The translations under genes and the position numbers were made by a program. A stretch of 64,000 nt of DNA, taken from positions 171,898 through 235,897 of the forward strand of contig JAUQPR010000002.1 of assembly GCA_030550275.1 (NCBI GenBank), read 5' to 3'. The DNA comes from Bacteroidota bacterium (GTDB lineage Bacteria > Bacteroidota > Ignavibacteria > Kapaibacteriales > HRBIN21). Under the pieces are notes generated by a model that did not search any database, was not told the origin of the DNA, and worked only from the letters and a program-made list of their open reading frames with translations. Numbering within the stretch: position 1 is the first letter of the stretch; each line of letters starts with the position of its first letter. Positions 17,418 through 26,575 of this stretch are shown here, in pieces.

Positions 17418-19055
17418 ATGGAGCACAGCGTCCGCGAACGCGGGTTCGTCGTCGACCTCTTTGCCCGCCGGATCTTCCCCGCCGAGCTCTCCGTCCACCA
17501 AGGGCGCATCCAAGCGATTGTGCCCATGGAAGCCCAGCAGGTCGAGCGGGTCTACCTCCTCCCTGGCTTTGTGGATGCCCACGTTCACGTGGAGAGCTCG
17601 CTGCTTCCACCGCCGGAGTTTGCGCGTCTGGCAACGGTGCACGGCACGGTTGCAACGGTCTCCGATCCGCACGAGATCGCCAACGTGCTCGGCATCGAAG
17701 GCGTCCGCTATATGATGCGCACTGGGCAGCAAGTGCCCTTCAAGTTCTGCTTCGGTGCCCCATCGTGTGTGCCCGCCACACGGTTTGAGAGCGCCGGAGC
17801 CGAACTCAGCGCCGACGATATCCGCACGCTCTTCACCGAAGGCATCACCTACTTGAGCGAGATGATGAACTTCCCCGGCGTGCTCTCGGGCGACCCTGAC
17901 GTGCTGGCAAAGCTTGCCGTTGCCCGCGCCATGGGACGCCCAATTGACGGGCATGCCCCCGGATTGCGGGGCGAACAGGTTCGCCAGTACGCCGCCGCCG
18001 GAATCACCACCGACCACGAGTGCACCGAGCTGGAGGAGGCACTGGAGAAGATCGCTGCGGGCATGAAGATCCTCATCCGCGAGGGCTCGGCTGCGCGCAA
18101 CTTCGATGCCCTGCATCCGCTGCTGCGGCTGCATCCGGAGTCCTGCATGTTCTGCACGGATGACCAACATCCCGACCTCTTGGTGCAGGGGCATATCAAC
18201 GAGCTGGTTCGCCGCGCGGTGGCATTGGGATACGACCTCTTCGATGTGCTGCGGGCGGCTTCGCTGCATCCGGTGCAGCACTACGGGCTCCCCGTGGGCT
18301 TCCTCCGGGTGGGCGATCCCGCCGATTTCATCGTCGTCGAGGACCTGACCGACTTCCGCGTCCTGCGCACGTACATCAACGGAGAGCTCGTAGCCAGCGA
18401 GGGCAAGCCCTTGCTGGAGCATCGCAGCGTAGAGTGCCCCAACCAATTCCGTGCCCGCCCCAAGCGCGTGGAGGAGTTCCGGCTCCCAGCGCAGGGGACA
18501 CGGGCTCGGGTCATCGAAGCCTACGACGGACAGCTCCTGACGGGCGAGCTGCTCCTTCCCGTCCGCACCCACGACGGCGAGGTGCTCCCCGACCCCGAAC
18601 AGGACATCCTCAAGCTCACGGTGGTCAACCGCTACACCGATGCACCTCCAGCAGTGGCGCTCATCCGCGGATTCGGACTGCGGCGCGGGGCGCTTGCCTC
18701 CAGCGTTGCCCATGACTCCCACAACGTCATTGCCGTCGGCGCAAGCGATGAGGAGCTCTGCCGCGCTGTCAATGCCGTCATCGAACACCGCGGGGGTTTA
18801 GCCGTCGTCGAGGGCGAAGAGGTGCTGGTGCTTCCGCTCCCGATTGCGGGATTGATGAGCCCGGAGGACGGCTACACCGTTGCGCGCCTGTACACTGCGC
18901 TCGACCAGCGGGCAAAGCAGTTGGGCTCGCCGCTGCGCGCACCCTTGATGACGCTCTCCTTCATGGCATTGCTGGTCATCCCCGCTCTCAAGCTCAGCGA
19001 CCGAGGGCTCTTCGACGGGCGCGGCTTCCGCTTCACCTCGCTGTGGGCAGAGTAG
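17418..19055 (+). CDS. ade: Adenine deaminase
   Basis: Deaminates adenine to hypoxanthine in purine salvage. The 545-residue protein has the amidohydrolase metal motif PGFVDAHVHVESS, the TVSDPHEIANVLG segment, GHAPGL and TDDQHPDLL with further metal ligands, and the C-terminal LPIAGLMSPEDG block typical of Ade. Its stop is one base from the stop of the convergent hydroxylase gene. Confidence 0.93.
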   Translation: MEHSVRERGFVVDLFARRIFPAELSVHQGRIQAIVPMEAQQVERVYLLPGFVDAHVHVESSLLPPPEFARLATVHGTVATVSDPHEIANVLGIEGVRYMMRTGQQVPFKFCFGAPSCVPATRFESAGAELSADDIRTLFTEGITYLSEMMNFPGVLSGDPDVLAKLAVARAMGRPIDGHAPGLRGEQVRQYAAAGITTDHECTELEEALEKIAAGMKILIREGSAARNFDALHPLLRLHPESCMFCTDDQHPDLLVQGHINELVRRAVALGYDLFDVLRAASLHPVQHYGLPVGFLRVGDPADFIVVEDLTDFRVLRTYINGELVASEGKPLLEHRSVECPNQFRARPKRVEEFRLPAQGTRARVIEAYDGQLLTGELLLPVRTHDGEVLPDPEQDILKLTVVNRYTDAPPAVALIRGFGLRRGALASSVAHDSHNVIAVGASDEELCRAVNAVIEHRGGLAVVEGEEVLVLPLPIAGLMSPEDGYTVARLYTALDQRAKQLGSPLRAPLMTLSFMALLVIPALKLSDRGLFDGRGFRFTSLWAE

Positions 19056-19056
19056 C

Positions 19057-19887
19057 TCAGACCCGCTGGGGTATCCGGCGGAAGGCGTGGAGCTGCTGCC
19101 GAAAGTACGTGACCACATCCATCCACAGCCGCTGCGGCAGCGGGAGGTCTTGGCGACTGAGCGGGAAATCCGGATCGCTCAACCCGTAGCCCTTGGGCTT
19201 CTGCAGCGGCGGGAAGTATGCCGTCCCGAAGAGCCAGTCCCAAATCGCCAGCTTCGTGCTGAAGTTCTTGTTGTGCGCCTCCGGGTCCGTTGCATGATGC
19301 CACCGGTGCATCTCCGGACCGTTGATGATGTACTGCAGCCAGCCCGAGCGCACGTCAATGTTGGAGTGGATGTACATGCCCCAGAGCGCATCGATTGTGC
19401 CTTTGAGGACCGCTACCTCCGGGGGCGCACCCAGCAGCACGATTGGGGCGAACTCGACGGTCTGGTTTATCAGAATCTCCAGGGCATGGGAGCGCGAGCC
19501 GGAGAGCCAATCCACCGACTGCGCCGAATGGTGCGCCTCGTGAATGCGCCAGAAGAGCGGATGCGTGTGCTGCAGACGGTGGAACCAGTAGATGTAGAAG
19601 TCGTGCGTGACCAGGAAGAACAGCAACTGCAGCCATATGGGCCAGTCCGATACCAAGCGCAGCCGCGACAACCCCGTGTGCGTGTCGATGAACTCGATGA
19701 TGAAGGAGATGACCATCCCGAGCGCGTAGCTCTGGGCGATGGTGTAGAGGAAGAAGTCGTAGAACCAGCCCTCGCGGAAGAACTTCTGCCCTTTGTCGTA
19801 GGGGAAGAGGCGCTCTAACGTGATGATGATGGCGGCACCAACGACGATCGCCACCGCCGAGAGCCAGCGGATATCGCCCAATCCCAT
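19057..19887 (-). CDS. Sterol desaturase / fatty acid hydroxylase family membrane enzyme
   Basis: Di-iron membrane oxygenase of 276 residues. The histidine clusters HDFYIYWFHRLQH, RIHEAHHS and HRWHHATD supply the eight-histidine metal site of the family, between about four hydrophobic helices. Likely substrates are fatty acyl chains, carotenoids or hopanoid-type lipids; none can be chosen from sequence. A TAATTTTG promoter element lies 28 bases before the ATG, overlapping the stop codon of the flavin reductase gene. Confidence 0.88.
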   Translation of the reverse strand: MGLGDIRWLSAVAIVVGAAIIITLERLFPYDKGQKFFREGWFYDFFLYTIAQSYALGMVISFIIEFIDTHTGLSRLRLVSDWPIWLQLLFFLVTHDFYIYWFHRLQHTHPLFWRIHEAHHSAQSVDWLSGSRSHALEILINQTVEFAPIVLLGAPPEVAVLKGTIDALWGMYIHSNIDVRSGWLQYIINGPEMHRWHHATDPEAHNKNFSTKLAIWDWLFGTAYFPPLQKPKGYGLSDPDFPLSRQDLPLPQRLWMDVVTYFRQQLHAFRRIPQRV

Positions 19888-19915
19888 CTGCCCGCACTCG
19901 GCTGTGCCACGGACG

Positions 19916-19923
19916 CAAAATTA
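19916..19923 (-). promoter_or_regulatory. Promoter -7 element (TAATTTTG) of the fatty acid hydroxylase
   Basis: Exact TAnnTTTG on the minus strand, 28 bases from the ATG at 19887. Its TAA coincides with the stop codon (19921-19923) of the upstream flavin reductase gene. Confidence 0.7.
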
Positions 19924-20895
19924 CGTGGCGTCGCGGACTCCCCTCAAGCGCGCTGTCTCCTGCAGCAGCAGGGTTTGCCAAGCCTCCTCAACCAGCCTCT
20001 GGCGGAGAAACGCCTGGGCAATGCGGTGGAGCAGGAGCTGCTCCTGGACGGGTTCGCGCTCGGGCATCTGCAAGAAAGCAAAGAGCGCTGCCCAGGGTTG
20101 CCCCGCTGCAAGCTCAATCTCCACGGAATCGGCACGGAGCCCTTCGGGAAAGCGTGGGAACTCCGGGTCGGGCTCTGGAATGCGCTCCACGCTTGCCAGG
20201 AGCGCCAGGTCCTGCCCGGTCAAGACGGGGCTGTGCCGAATCGGCTCAGGCAATGCATCAATGCCGATGCCGCAGCCGCTCGGGCGCGGAATCTCAAACA
20301 GCGCAGTCCCAGATGCCCGGCAGTACCAGTTGTATCCCAGCCGTCCGACCAAGTCCATCCGGTTCGGGTCAATGCGCCCGTTGACCATGACGGATTCAGC
20401 AACGTGGAAGAGCACCACCTCCAGCAGCACCAGGTTGCCGTTGCCTCCGCGCTCCCGCGCCAACGGGATATGCTCCAGCAGGACGCACTCCATGATAAAG
20501 GGCGATTCCGCCACCCCTGGCGGGCGCACTCGCTGGCTGGGATACTTGCTCAAGCCAGCTTTAGCGAACTCATCCACCCCGGCATCGTACTCGGCGGAGG
20601 CAAGGTTGGCTTGCTCGGCAATTCGGTAGGTGACGACGCTGATGGTGCACTCCCGCGTCTGCAGCAGGTTCTCCAGCGTGTGCTTGGGAACCATCGTGCG
20701 CAGGGAGTGAGCCGGACCAATCGCCACAATCGGAGGATGCGAGGCAAAGGCGTTGAAGAAGCTGTAGGGTGCCAAGTTCGCCCGCCCTTGTGGGTCCAGC
20801 GTTGCCACCAGCGCAATCGGACGCGGAGCAATGCCGCTGAGCACCAACTGGTGGCGCTCCCGGTAGGAGAGCTCCGAAGGGTCGATCGTGCGCAT
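19921..20895 (-). CDS. Flavin reductase-like FMN-binding protein
   Basis: A 324-residue protein whose first 200 residues match the flavin reductase / DIM6-NTAB domain (ERHQLVLSGIAPRPIALVATLD, NLAPYSFFNAFASHPPIV, SVVTYRIAEQANLAS). The C-terminal roughly 100 residues are helical and lack a familiar motif. Substrate is unknown. The ATG at 20895 is two bases after the pckA stop; a GTG at 20901 overlapping that stop is an alternative. Likely co-transcribed with pckA. Confidence 0.8.
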   Translation of the reverse strand: MRTIDPSELSYRERHQLVLSGIAPRPIALVATLDPQGRANLAPYSFFNAFASHPPIVAIGPAHSLRTMVPKHTLENLLQTRECTISVVTYRIAEQANLASAEYDAGVDEFAKAGLSKYPSQRVRPPGVAESPFIMECVLLEHIPLARERGGNGNLVLLEVVLFHVAESVMVNGRIDPNRMDLVGRLGYNWYCRASGTALFEIPRPSGCGIGIDALPEPIRHSPVLTGQDLALLASVERIPEPDPEFPRFPEGLRADSVEIELAAGQPWAALFAFLQMPEREPVQEQLLLHRIAQAFLRQRLVEEAWQTLLLQETARLRGVRDAT

Positions 20896-20897
20896 GC

Positions 20898-22499
20898 TCA
20901 CACGGTGAGCAGCTCTGCTGGAACCTCCTGCAGCAGCTCGCCATCGAGCGCGCCACGGAACTTCTGGAAGTTCTCAGCAAAGAGCCGCTGGAGCCGTCGG
21001 GCGGCAGCGTCGTAGGCATCCGGATCTGCCCAAAGCTGGCGCGGCTGCAGGATCTCTGCCGGCACTCCAGGACAGCTCTTCGGCACTGCCAGCCCGAAGA
21101 AGGGCTCGCTCTCGTACTCGACCGCATCGAGCGCCCCGCTCAACGCTGCTCGCAGCAGCGCCCGCGTGTACGCAATGCTGATGCGGCGCCCCACGCCGAA
21201 CCCGCCGCCGATCCAGCCTGTGTTGACCAACCACACCCGTGTCCCATGCTGGTGCAGCCGCTCCTGCAGCATCCGAGCGTAGACCATGGGCTGATGCACC
21301 ATGAAGGGCGCCCCAAAGCAGGTGCTGAAGGTCGGCACGGGGTCGGTAATGCCACGCTCGGTCCCCGCCACCTTTGCCGTAAAGCCCGACAGGAAATGGA
21401 ACATCGCCTGCGCCGTGCTCAAGCGCGCTATCGGCGGCAGTACCCCGAAGGCGTCGCAGGTCAGGAAGAAGATGTTGCGCGGATGCCCAGCGCGGTTTTC
21501 AGGGACGACGTTCTCCATGGCGAAGCGGGAGTAGGATGCCCGCGTGTTCTCCGTGATCGAAGCATCGGCGTAGTCCACCTCGCGCGTGCGCTCGTCGTAG
21601 ACGACGTTCTCCAGAATCGTGCCGAAGCGCCGGGTCAGCGCGTAGATGATCGGCTCGGCTTCGGGCGAGAGGTTGATGGTCTTGGCGTAGCAGCCGTTCT
21701 CGAAGTTGAACACCCCATCGGGGCTCCAGCCGTGTTCGTCATCGCCGATGAGCGGACGCTCCGGATCGGTCGAAAGCGAGGTCTTCCCCGTCCCCGACAG
21801 CCCGAAGAAGAGCGCCACATCGCCCTCGCGCCCCACATTGGCAGCGCAGTGCATCGGGAATATACCCTGCAGCGGGTAGAGGTAGTTGAGCACGGTGAAG
21901 ACCGTCTTCTTGATCTCGCCTGCGTACGGAGTGCCGCCGATGAGCGCCGTGCGCTCGCCGAAGTGGATGATGACGAAGACCTCCGAGCGGGTGCCATCCA
22001 GCTCCGGAACCGCCTTGAAGTTCGGGGCATGGTAGAGCGTAAACGGGGCATCGAACTCCTCCCCGCCCTCGGCAGGGATGAACATGTTGTAGGCGAAGAG
22101 GCTGTGCCAGGCGGATTCGGTGACAATCCGCACCGGAAAGCGCCATCGGGGATCGGCGCCGCCGTAGCAATCCCTCACGTACAGCGGACGGCGCTGCAGG
22201 TAGGCAAACAGGCGCCTTTTGAGCGCAGCGAACGCATCGGCGGAGAAGGGGCGGTTGACCTCCCCCCACCACACATGCCCACGGCTGGAGTCCTCCTCGA
22301 CGATAAACTTGTCGCGCGGGCTACGTCCGGTGTAGGGCGTCGTCCGTACGATAAGCGCCCCATGAGCCGAAAGCACCGCACCCTCGTTCCGGAGTGCATG
22401 CTCGTAGAGCTGTGCCGGCGCAAGGTTGTAGTAGAGCGTCCCCGTGTTGACCAACCCTTGCTGTGCCAGCCACCGTTGAACGGTCTCGGGTGATGCCAT
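20898..22499 (-). CDS. pckA: Phosphoenolpyruvate carboxykinase (ATP)
   Basis: Converts oxaloacetate and ATP to phosphoenolpyruvate, the entry to gluconeogenesis. The 533 residues include [17 protein letters not shown] [12 protein letters not shown], the kinase P-loop [13 protein letters not shown] followed by the metal-binding DDEHGW, and [12 protein letters not shown], identifying the ATP-dependent type. Start is the ATG at 22499; the frame stays open upstream but without conservation. A one-mismatch promoter element GATTTTTG is read on the minus strand at 22535-22542. Confidence 0.96.
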   Translation of the reverse strand: MASPETVQRWLAQQGLVNTGTLYYNLAPAQLYEHALRNEGAVLSAHGALIVRTTPYTGRSPRDKFIVEEDSSRGHVWWGEVNRPFSADAFAALKRRLFAYLQRRPLYVRDCYGGADPRWRFPVRIVTESAWHSLFAYNMFIPAEGGEEFDAPFTLYHAPNFKAVPELDGTRSEVFVIIHFGERTALIGGTPYAGEIKKTVFTVLNYLYPLQGIFPMHCAANVGREGDVALFFGLSGTGKTSLSTDPERPLIGDDEHGWSPDGVFNFENGCYAKTINLSPEAEPIIYALTRRFGTILENVVYDERTREVDYADASITENTRASYSRFAMENVVPENRAGHPRNIFFLTCDAFGVLPPIARLSTAQAMFHFLSGFTAKVAGTERGITDPVPTFSTCFGAPFMVHQPMVYARMLQERLHQHGTRVWLVNTGWIGGGFGVGRRISIAYTRALLRAALSGALDAVEYESEPFFGLAVPKSCPGVPAEILQPRQLWADPDAYDAAARRLQRLFAENFQKFRGALDGELLQEVPAELLTV

Positions 22500-22617
22500 G
22501 GAGGAAGCTCCCACTCTGCGACTTACCTGCGGCACAAAAATCCGGCTTTGTCGCCAAACAGTACACCACTGGCGCTCACAGTCGCGCCGCTTGCCTGTAC
22601 GGCTGCTGCGCAACGCC

Positions 22618-22625
22618 TAAGTTTG
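22618..22625 (+). promoter_or_regulatory. Promoter -7 element (TAAGTTTG) of the 2-oxoacid dehydrogenase E1 gene
   Basis: Exact TAnnTTTG in the divergent gap between pckA and the E1 gene, 30 bases before the ATG at 22656. Confidence 0.7.
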
Positions 22626-22655
22626 CACCGCAAAAGCGCTGACGTATCGGCAGCA

Positions 22656-24746
22656 ATGGAGCAACAGACCCGTCTTCGCACCTCCGTGCGTTCGGACACC
22701 GCGGTGGATTGGCACGAGGTCGCCTACCTGCTGCTCTGCTCCCGACGCATCGATGAGCTCGAGGAGCAGCAGCTTCTCCCGGCGGGCAAGATTACGTACC
22801 AGTTCTCCGCCAAGGGGCACGAACTGGCGCAAATCCTGCTGGGCTTGCACCTGCGCCATCCCCACGACGGCGCAACCGTCTACTACCGCTCTCGCCCCTT
22901 CATGCTCTCCGTGGGCTTAACCCTTGCGGAGGCGTTTGCCGGTCCGCTGGGGAAGGCAACCAGCCCGAACGGAGGACGGGACATTGGCGTTGTCTTCAAC
23001 CTGCCCCCCCGACGTGGGGTGACCGTACTGCCTGCCAGCGGAGACGTGGGAGCGCAGTATACCCCTGCAGCGGGCTGGGCACAGGCGATTCTGTACCGCG
23101 TCCGGGTGCTCCAAGACAGCTCCTGGCACGGTGCCATCACCGTTGCGCTCGGAGGGGATGGTTCGCTTGCCACCAACGGCTTCTGGGCAGCCTTGACCAT
23201 GGCAACGACGCTGCGATTACCCCTGCTCTTCTTCGTGGAGAACAACGGCTACGGCATCTCTGTGCCTTCGACGCGTCAGGTTCCCGGCGGGCGTATTGTA
23301 CCGAACCTCCGCTCCTTCCAGAACCTACGCCTGTGGGAGGGCGACGGAACCGACCCTGAGGAAGCTGCATCGCTCATCGGCGAAGCAGTTGCCTTCGTGC
23401 GTTCGCACAGCGGTCCGGCGTTGTTGGAGCTCCACATCCCTCGGCTCTGCGGGCACTCCAGCGCCGATACACAGGCGTACAAATCCGCAGAGGAGCGCCA
23501 GCGGGAGCTTGCCCGCGACCCGTTGGAGCGGCTTCGCGGCTTCCTTCTGCGCAAGGGCATCCTCAGCCCCGCCCAGTGGGAGGAGCTCTGCCACCGCGTC
23601 GAACGCGATGTCCAGGCAGCACTGGAGGAGGCGTTGGCGCATCCGGAACCGGCACCCGAAACCGCACGACGCCATCTCTTCTTCGAGCCAGATTCTCCCC
23701 AGCGCGTTGGGGGATTGCTCCCCGAGGGCGCCATCCCTTCAGGGGGCTCGAGCACGCCCACTCCGCAGGGTCCGCGCATCAACATGGTGGATGCTATCCG
23801 GCGCACGTTGGAGCATGAGCTGGAGCGGAACCCGCGCATGCTCGTCTTCGGGGAGGATGTCGGCGTCAAAGGCGGTGTCCACGGGGCAACGCTGGAGCTA
23901 CAGCGCAAGTTCGGTGCCGAGCGTGTCTTTGATACCTCGCTTTCGGAGGAGGGCATCATCGGGCGTGCCGTCGGTATGGCGCTGGCAGGGCTGCTGCCCG
24001 TGCCCGAGATCCAATTCCGCAAATACGCCGATCCCGCCACCGAACAGCTCAACGATTGCGGGACCATCCGCTGGCGCACCAACGGCGCCTTCGCTGCCCC
24101 CATCGTCGTGCGCATCCCAGTTGGGTTCAGCAAAGTAACGGGCGACCCCTGGCACAGCGTCTGCGGAGAGGCGGTCTTTGCCCATGCCCCCGGGTGGCGC
24201 ATCGCCTTCCCCTCCAATGCCGAAGACGCCGTTGGATTGCTCCGGGCAGCCTTGCGGGGCAACGACCCAGTGCTCTTCTTCGAACACCGCGCGCTCTACG
24301 ATACCGCCCCAGCGCGGCGCCCCTACCCCGGGGATGAGTACATCCTCCCCTTCGGACGTGCCGCCGTCGTGCGGGAGGGCACGGCGGTGACAATCGTCAC
24401 CTGGGGAGCGATGCTCTACCGCGTCCTGGAAGCGGTGCAGGCATTGGCAATCGAGGCGGAGATCCTCGACCTGCGCACGCTGGTACCCTGGGACGTGGAA
24501 CGGGTGCTCAGCTCGGTCCGCAAGACCGGACGCTGCCTCATCGTGCACGAAGACACCTGGACCTGCGGGATGGGCGCAGAGATTGCCGCAACCGTTGCCG
24601 CAGAGGCGTTCCAGTGGTTGGATGCCCCGGTGCAACGCTGTGCAGCGCCGGATTGCCCAGTACCGTACAACCGGCGCCTCATGGACGCAGTTATCCCAAC
24701 GGTGGAGCGGATTCGGCAGACACTGGAGGCGCTCCTCCGCTTCTGA
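22656..24746 (+). CDS. 2-oxoacid dehydrogenase E1 component, alpha-beta fusion
   Basis: Thiamine-diphosphate dehydrogenase E1 that decarboxylates a 2-oxo acid and passes the acyl group to lipoyl-E2. The alpha part (about 1-350) has the TPP motif GDGSLATNGFWAAL...ENNGYGISVPS; a linker of about 60 residues rich in Pro and Ser leads to the beta part (about 410-696) starting VFGEDVGVKGGVHG and containing the FDTSLSEEGIIG and SFGVCGEAVF-like regions. Pyruvate and branched-chain oxo acids are both possible. I start at the ATG at 22656, after the promoter. The 3' end overlaps convergent waaA by 56 bases. No E2 or E3 gene lies nearby, but a lipoate ligase does occur at 52.4 kb. Confidence 0.9.
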   Translation: MEQQTRLRTSVRSDTAVDWHEVAYLLLCSRRIDELEEQQLLPAGKITYQFSAKGHELAQILLGLHLRHPHDGATVYYRSRPFMLSVGLTLAEAFAGPLGKATSPNGGRDIGVVFNLPPRRGVTVLPASGDVGAQYTPAAGWAQAILYRVRVLQDSSWHGAITVALGGDGSLATNGFWAALTMATTLRLPLLFFVENNGYGISVPSTRQVPGGRIVPNLRSFQNLRLWEGDGTDPEEAASLIGEAVAFVRSHSGPALLELHIPRLCGHSSADTQAYKSAEERQRELARDPLERLRGFLLRKGILSPAQWEELCHRVERDVQAALEEALAHPEPAPETARRHLFFEPDSPQRVGGLLPEGAIPSGGSSTPTPQGPRINMVDAIRRTLEHELERNPRMLVFGEDVGVKGGVHGATLELQRKFGAERVFDTSLSEEGIIGRAVGMALAGLLPVPEIQFRKYADPATEQLNDCGTIRWRTNGAFAAPIVVRIPVGFSKVTGDPWHSVCGEAVFAHAPGWRIAFPSNAEDAVGLLRAALRGNDPVLFFEHRALYDTAPARRPYPGDEYILPFGRAAVVREGTAVTIVTWGAMLYRVLEAVQALAIEAEILDLRTLVPWDVERVLSSVRKTGRCLIVHEDTWTCGMGAEIAATVAAEAFQWLDAPVQRCAAPDCPVPYNRRLMDAVIPTVERIRQTLEALLRF

Positions 24747-25989
24747 GCAGCTCCACAAGCTGGCGCGCTACGACGGTACTCCCACCGAGACGGTCGCGCA
24801 CAAACGCACGCGCCGCAGCTGCTGCCCGCTCGTACTCCTGCGGCTGCTGCATGAGCCGTTCCACCCACTGCCGGAGCTGCTCGGCGGTGCGGACAATCCA
24901 CAGCGCCCCAACCCGCTGCAACGGCACAGCATCGGGAGAGGCAGCAATGCGCGGACCACAAGCGACTGGGATGCCGTACGCCGCCGGCTCGACCACATTG
25001 TGCACCCCACGTCCGAATCCACCGCCCACGTACGCCGCCTGGGCATAGCGGTAAAGCCCCAGGAGCACCCCAACCCGGTCCACCACCAGCACAGCGGGCT
25101 TGCCGGACTCTGGCATCCCGGGCTGGCTCCACCACCGCGCCTGCGGGAAGAGCTGCTGCACCTGCCGCAAGTGTGCTGCATCGGGTACGTGCGGCACCAG
25201 GACGAGCGTGAGCCGCTGCCCCAGCTCCTGCGGGAGCTCCTCCAGCAGCCGCGCCAGCAGGCGATGGTCGGCAGCCCAGGTGCTCCCGGCAACCAGCACC
25301 CAACGTCCGGCAGCGTACTCGGTGGGGAACTCCACCGACGGGGCAGCCTGAACGGCTTCCCAGATGCGGTCGTACCGCGGATCGGGGATCGCCTCCACCT
25401 TGGACACCAAGCGGCGGAAGTAGCAGGCGTTCTCCTCTCCCAGCGCCAGCACTCTCTGGAAGCTCCCCAGCAGACAGCGGAGTGCCCCCCGCAGCGGCGG
25501 AAGCCGCCACAGCCAAGAGCGCGGAGCCGTAGCAGCAACGAGCATCGCCGGAATCCCCCGCCGCCGGAGCTCTCGGAGATGCCCGGGCCAGAGCTCGTAA
25601 CGGACAAACACCGCTGCAACGGGGCGCAATCGCTCCAGCTCCCAGCGCACCGCCCAGGGCGTATCCGGCGCCATGAGCACGACCGCATCGGCTTCCGGCG
25701 CATGCCGATGCTGCCGATACCCCGCCGGCGAGAAGAAGGAGACAACGAACGGCAGCCCTGGAAGCTCATCTCTCACCCTCCGCAGTACCGAGCGGATGTG
25801 CTCATACTCCCCCGCAGAGGCACAGTGCACCCACAGGCAGCCCGTGGGGAGCTGTTCCAGAAGCGTTGACCGCCATCGGGAGCGTTCAGCCGCAGCACCG
25901 CGCCAGTGTGGCAGCAGTCTTGCTGCTGCGTGCAGCAGCCCGCTCACACCGGCTGAGAGCCAGCTCAGCACCCGTGCGCATTGCTCCAT
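24691..25989 (-). CDS. waaA: 3-deoxy-D-manno-octulosonic acid (Kdo) transferase
   Basis: Transfers Kdo from CMP-Kdo to lipid A precursor at the inner membrane, indicating a lipopolysaccharide-type outer membrane. The 432-residue GT-B enzyme has an N-terminal hydrophobic anchor, WVHCASAGEYEHI with the catalytic Glu, VAGSTW in the second domain, and YVGGGFGRGVHNVVEPAAYGIPV at the nucleotide site. The C-terminal coding region overlaps the opposite E1 gene by 56 bases. A one-mismatch element TAATTTCG is present at 26012-26019 on the minus strand. Confidence 0.92.
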   Translation of the reverse strand: MEQCARVLSWLSAGVSGLLHAAARLLPHWRGAAAERSRWRSTLLEQLPTGCLWVHCASAGEYEHIRSVLRRVRDELPGLPFVVSFFSPAGYRQHRHAPEADAVVLMAPDTPWAVRWELERLRPVAAVFVRYELWPGHLRELRRRGIPAMLVAATAPRSWLWRLPPLRGALRCLLGSFQRVLALGEENACYFRRLVSKVEAIPDPRYDRIWEAVQAAPSVEFPTEYAAGRWVLVAGSTWAADHRLLARLLEELPQELGQRLTLVLVPHVPDAAHLRQVQQLFPQARWWSQPGMPESGKPAVLVVDRVGVLLGLYRYAQAAYVGGGFGRGVHNVVEPAAYGIPVACGPRIAASPDAVPLQRVGALWIVRTAEQLRQWVERLMQQPQEYERAAAAARAFVRDRLGGSTVVARQLVELLRSGGAPPVSAESAPPLG

Positions 25990-26047
25990 GGGATGCCCTC
26001 AGCGAAGGCAGCGAAATTACGTATTTTGCCATCCTGGCGTGAGTCGC

Positions 26048-26575
26048 ATGGATACTGTGCATTCCGCATCGCTCCACGCAGCCGTTCTGGCGCGCAAGGT
26101 GCGCCGCCGCCACCTTGAGTACTTGCTTTTGGCGGCAATACAGGGCTTCTTCACCGGCGCGCTCACGCCCGCAGTGCAGCTCCCCATTGCCCTGCTGCTG
26201 GCAGCAATGGCGTTCACCATGGCGGCAATGTTGGCGTGGAACCGCGAGGTGCGCCGCCTCGTTGCTAACCCATACCAACGCCTGGCAGTGGATGCACTCG
26301 AGCTCGCGCTGCTCCTGGGTGCGCTTGCACTCTCAGCCGTCGGGGCAATGCTCCTTCGGCTTCCGCTGCTCCCCTACCATGGATACCTGAGCTACGCCCT
26401 GCTGGGCTACATCGTGGGCTCCTCCGTCGGGGAATCCCTCTGGCGATGGCGCGTATACCGGGGACTCTCGCTGGAGCAGCAGTTGCGCTACGTCCAAAAC
26501 CTGGCGCATTCGCTGCTCCTGCCCTACTCCTGGCGGCAGCTTCGGCAATCGTGGAGGCGCAAGGAGCGGCAATGA
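26048..26575 (+). CDS. Small polytopic membrane protein of unknown function
   Basis: A 175-residue protein with hydrophobic stretches at about 25-65 (two helices), 80-105 and 115-135, then a basic cytoplasmic tail. No family recognised. A seven-base near-match TATTTTG occurs 20 bases upstream (26022-26028). Its TGA stop overlaps the next ATG as ATGA, so it is coupled to the phosphodiester glycosidase gene and may anchor or assist that protein. Confidence 0.65.
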   Translation: MDTVHSASLHAAVLARKVRRRHLEYLLLAAIQGFFTGALTPAVQLPIALLLAAMAFTMAAMLAWNREVRRLVANPYQRLAVDALELALLLGALALSAVGAMLLRLPLLPYHGYLSYALLGYIVGSSVGESLWRWRVYRGLSLEQQLRYVQNLAHSLLLPYSWRQLRQSWRRKERQ

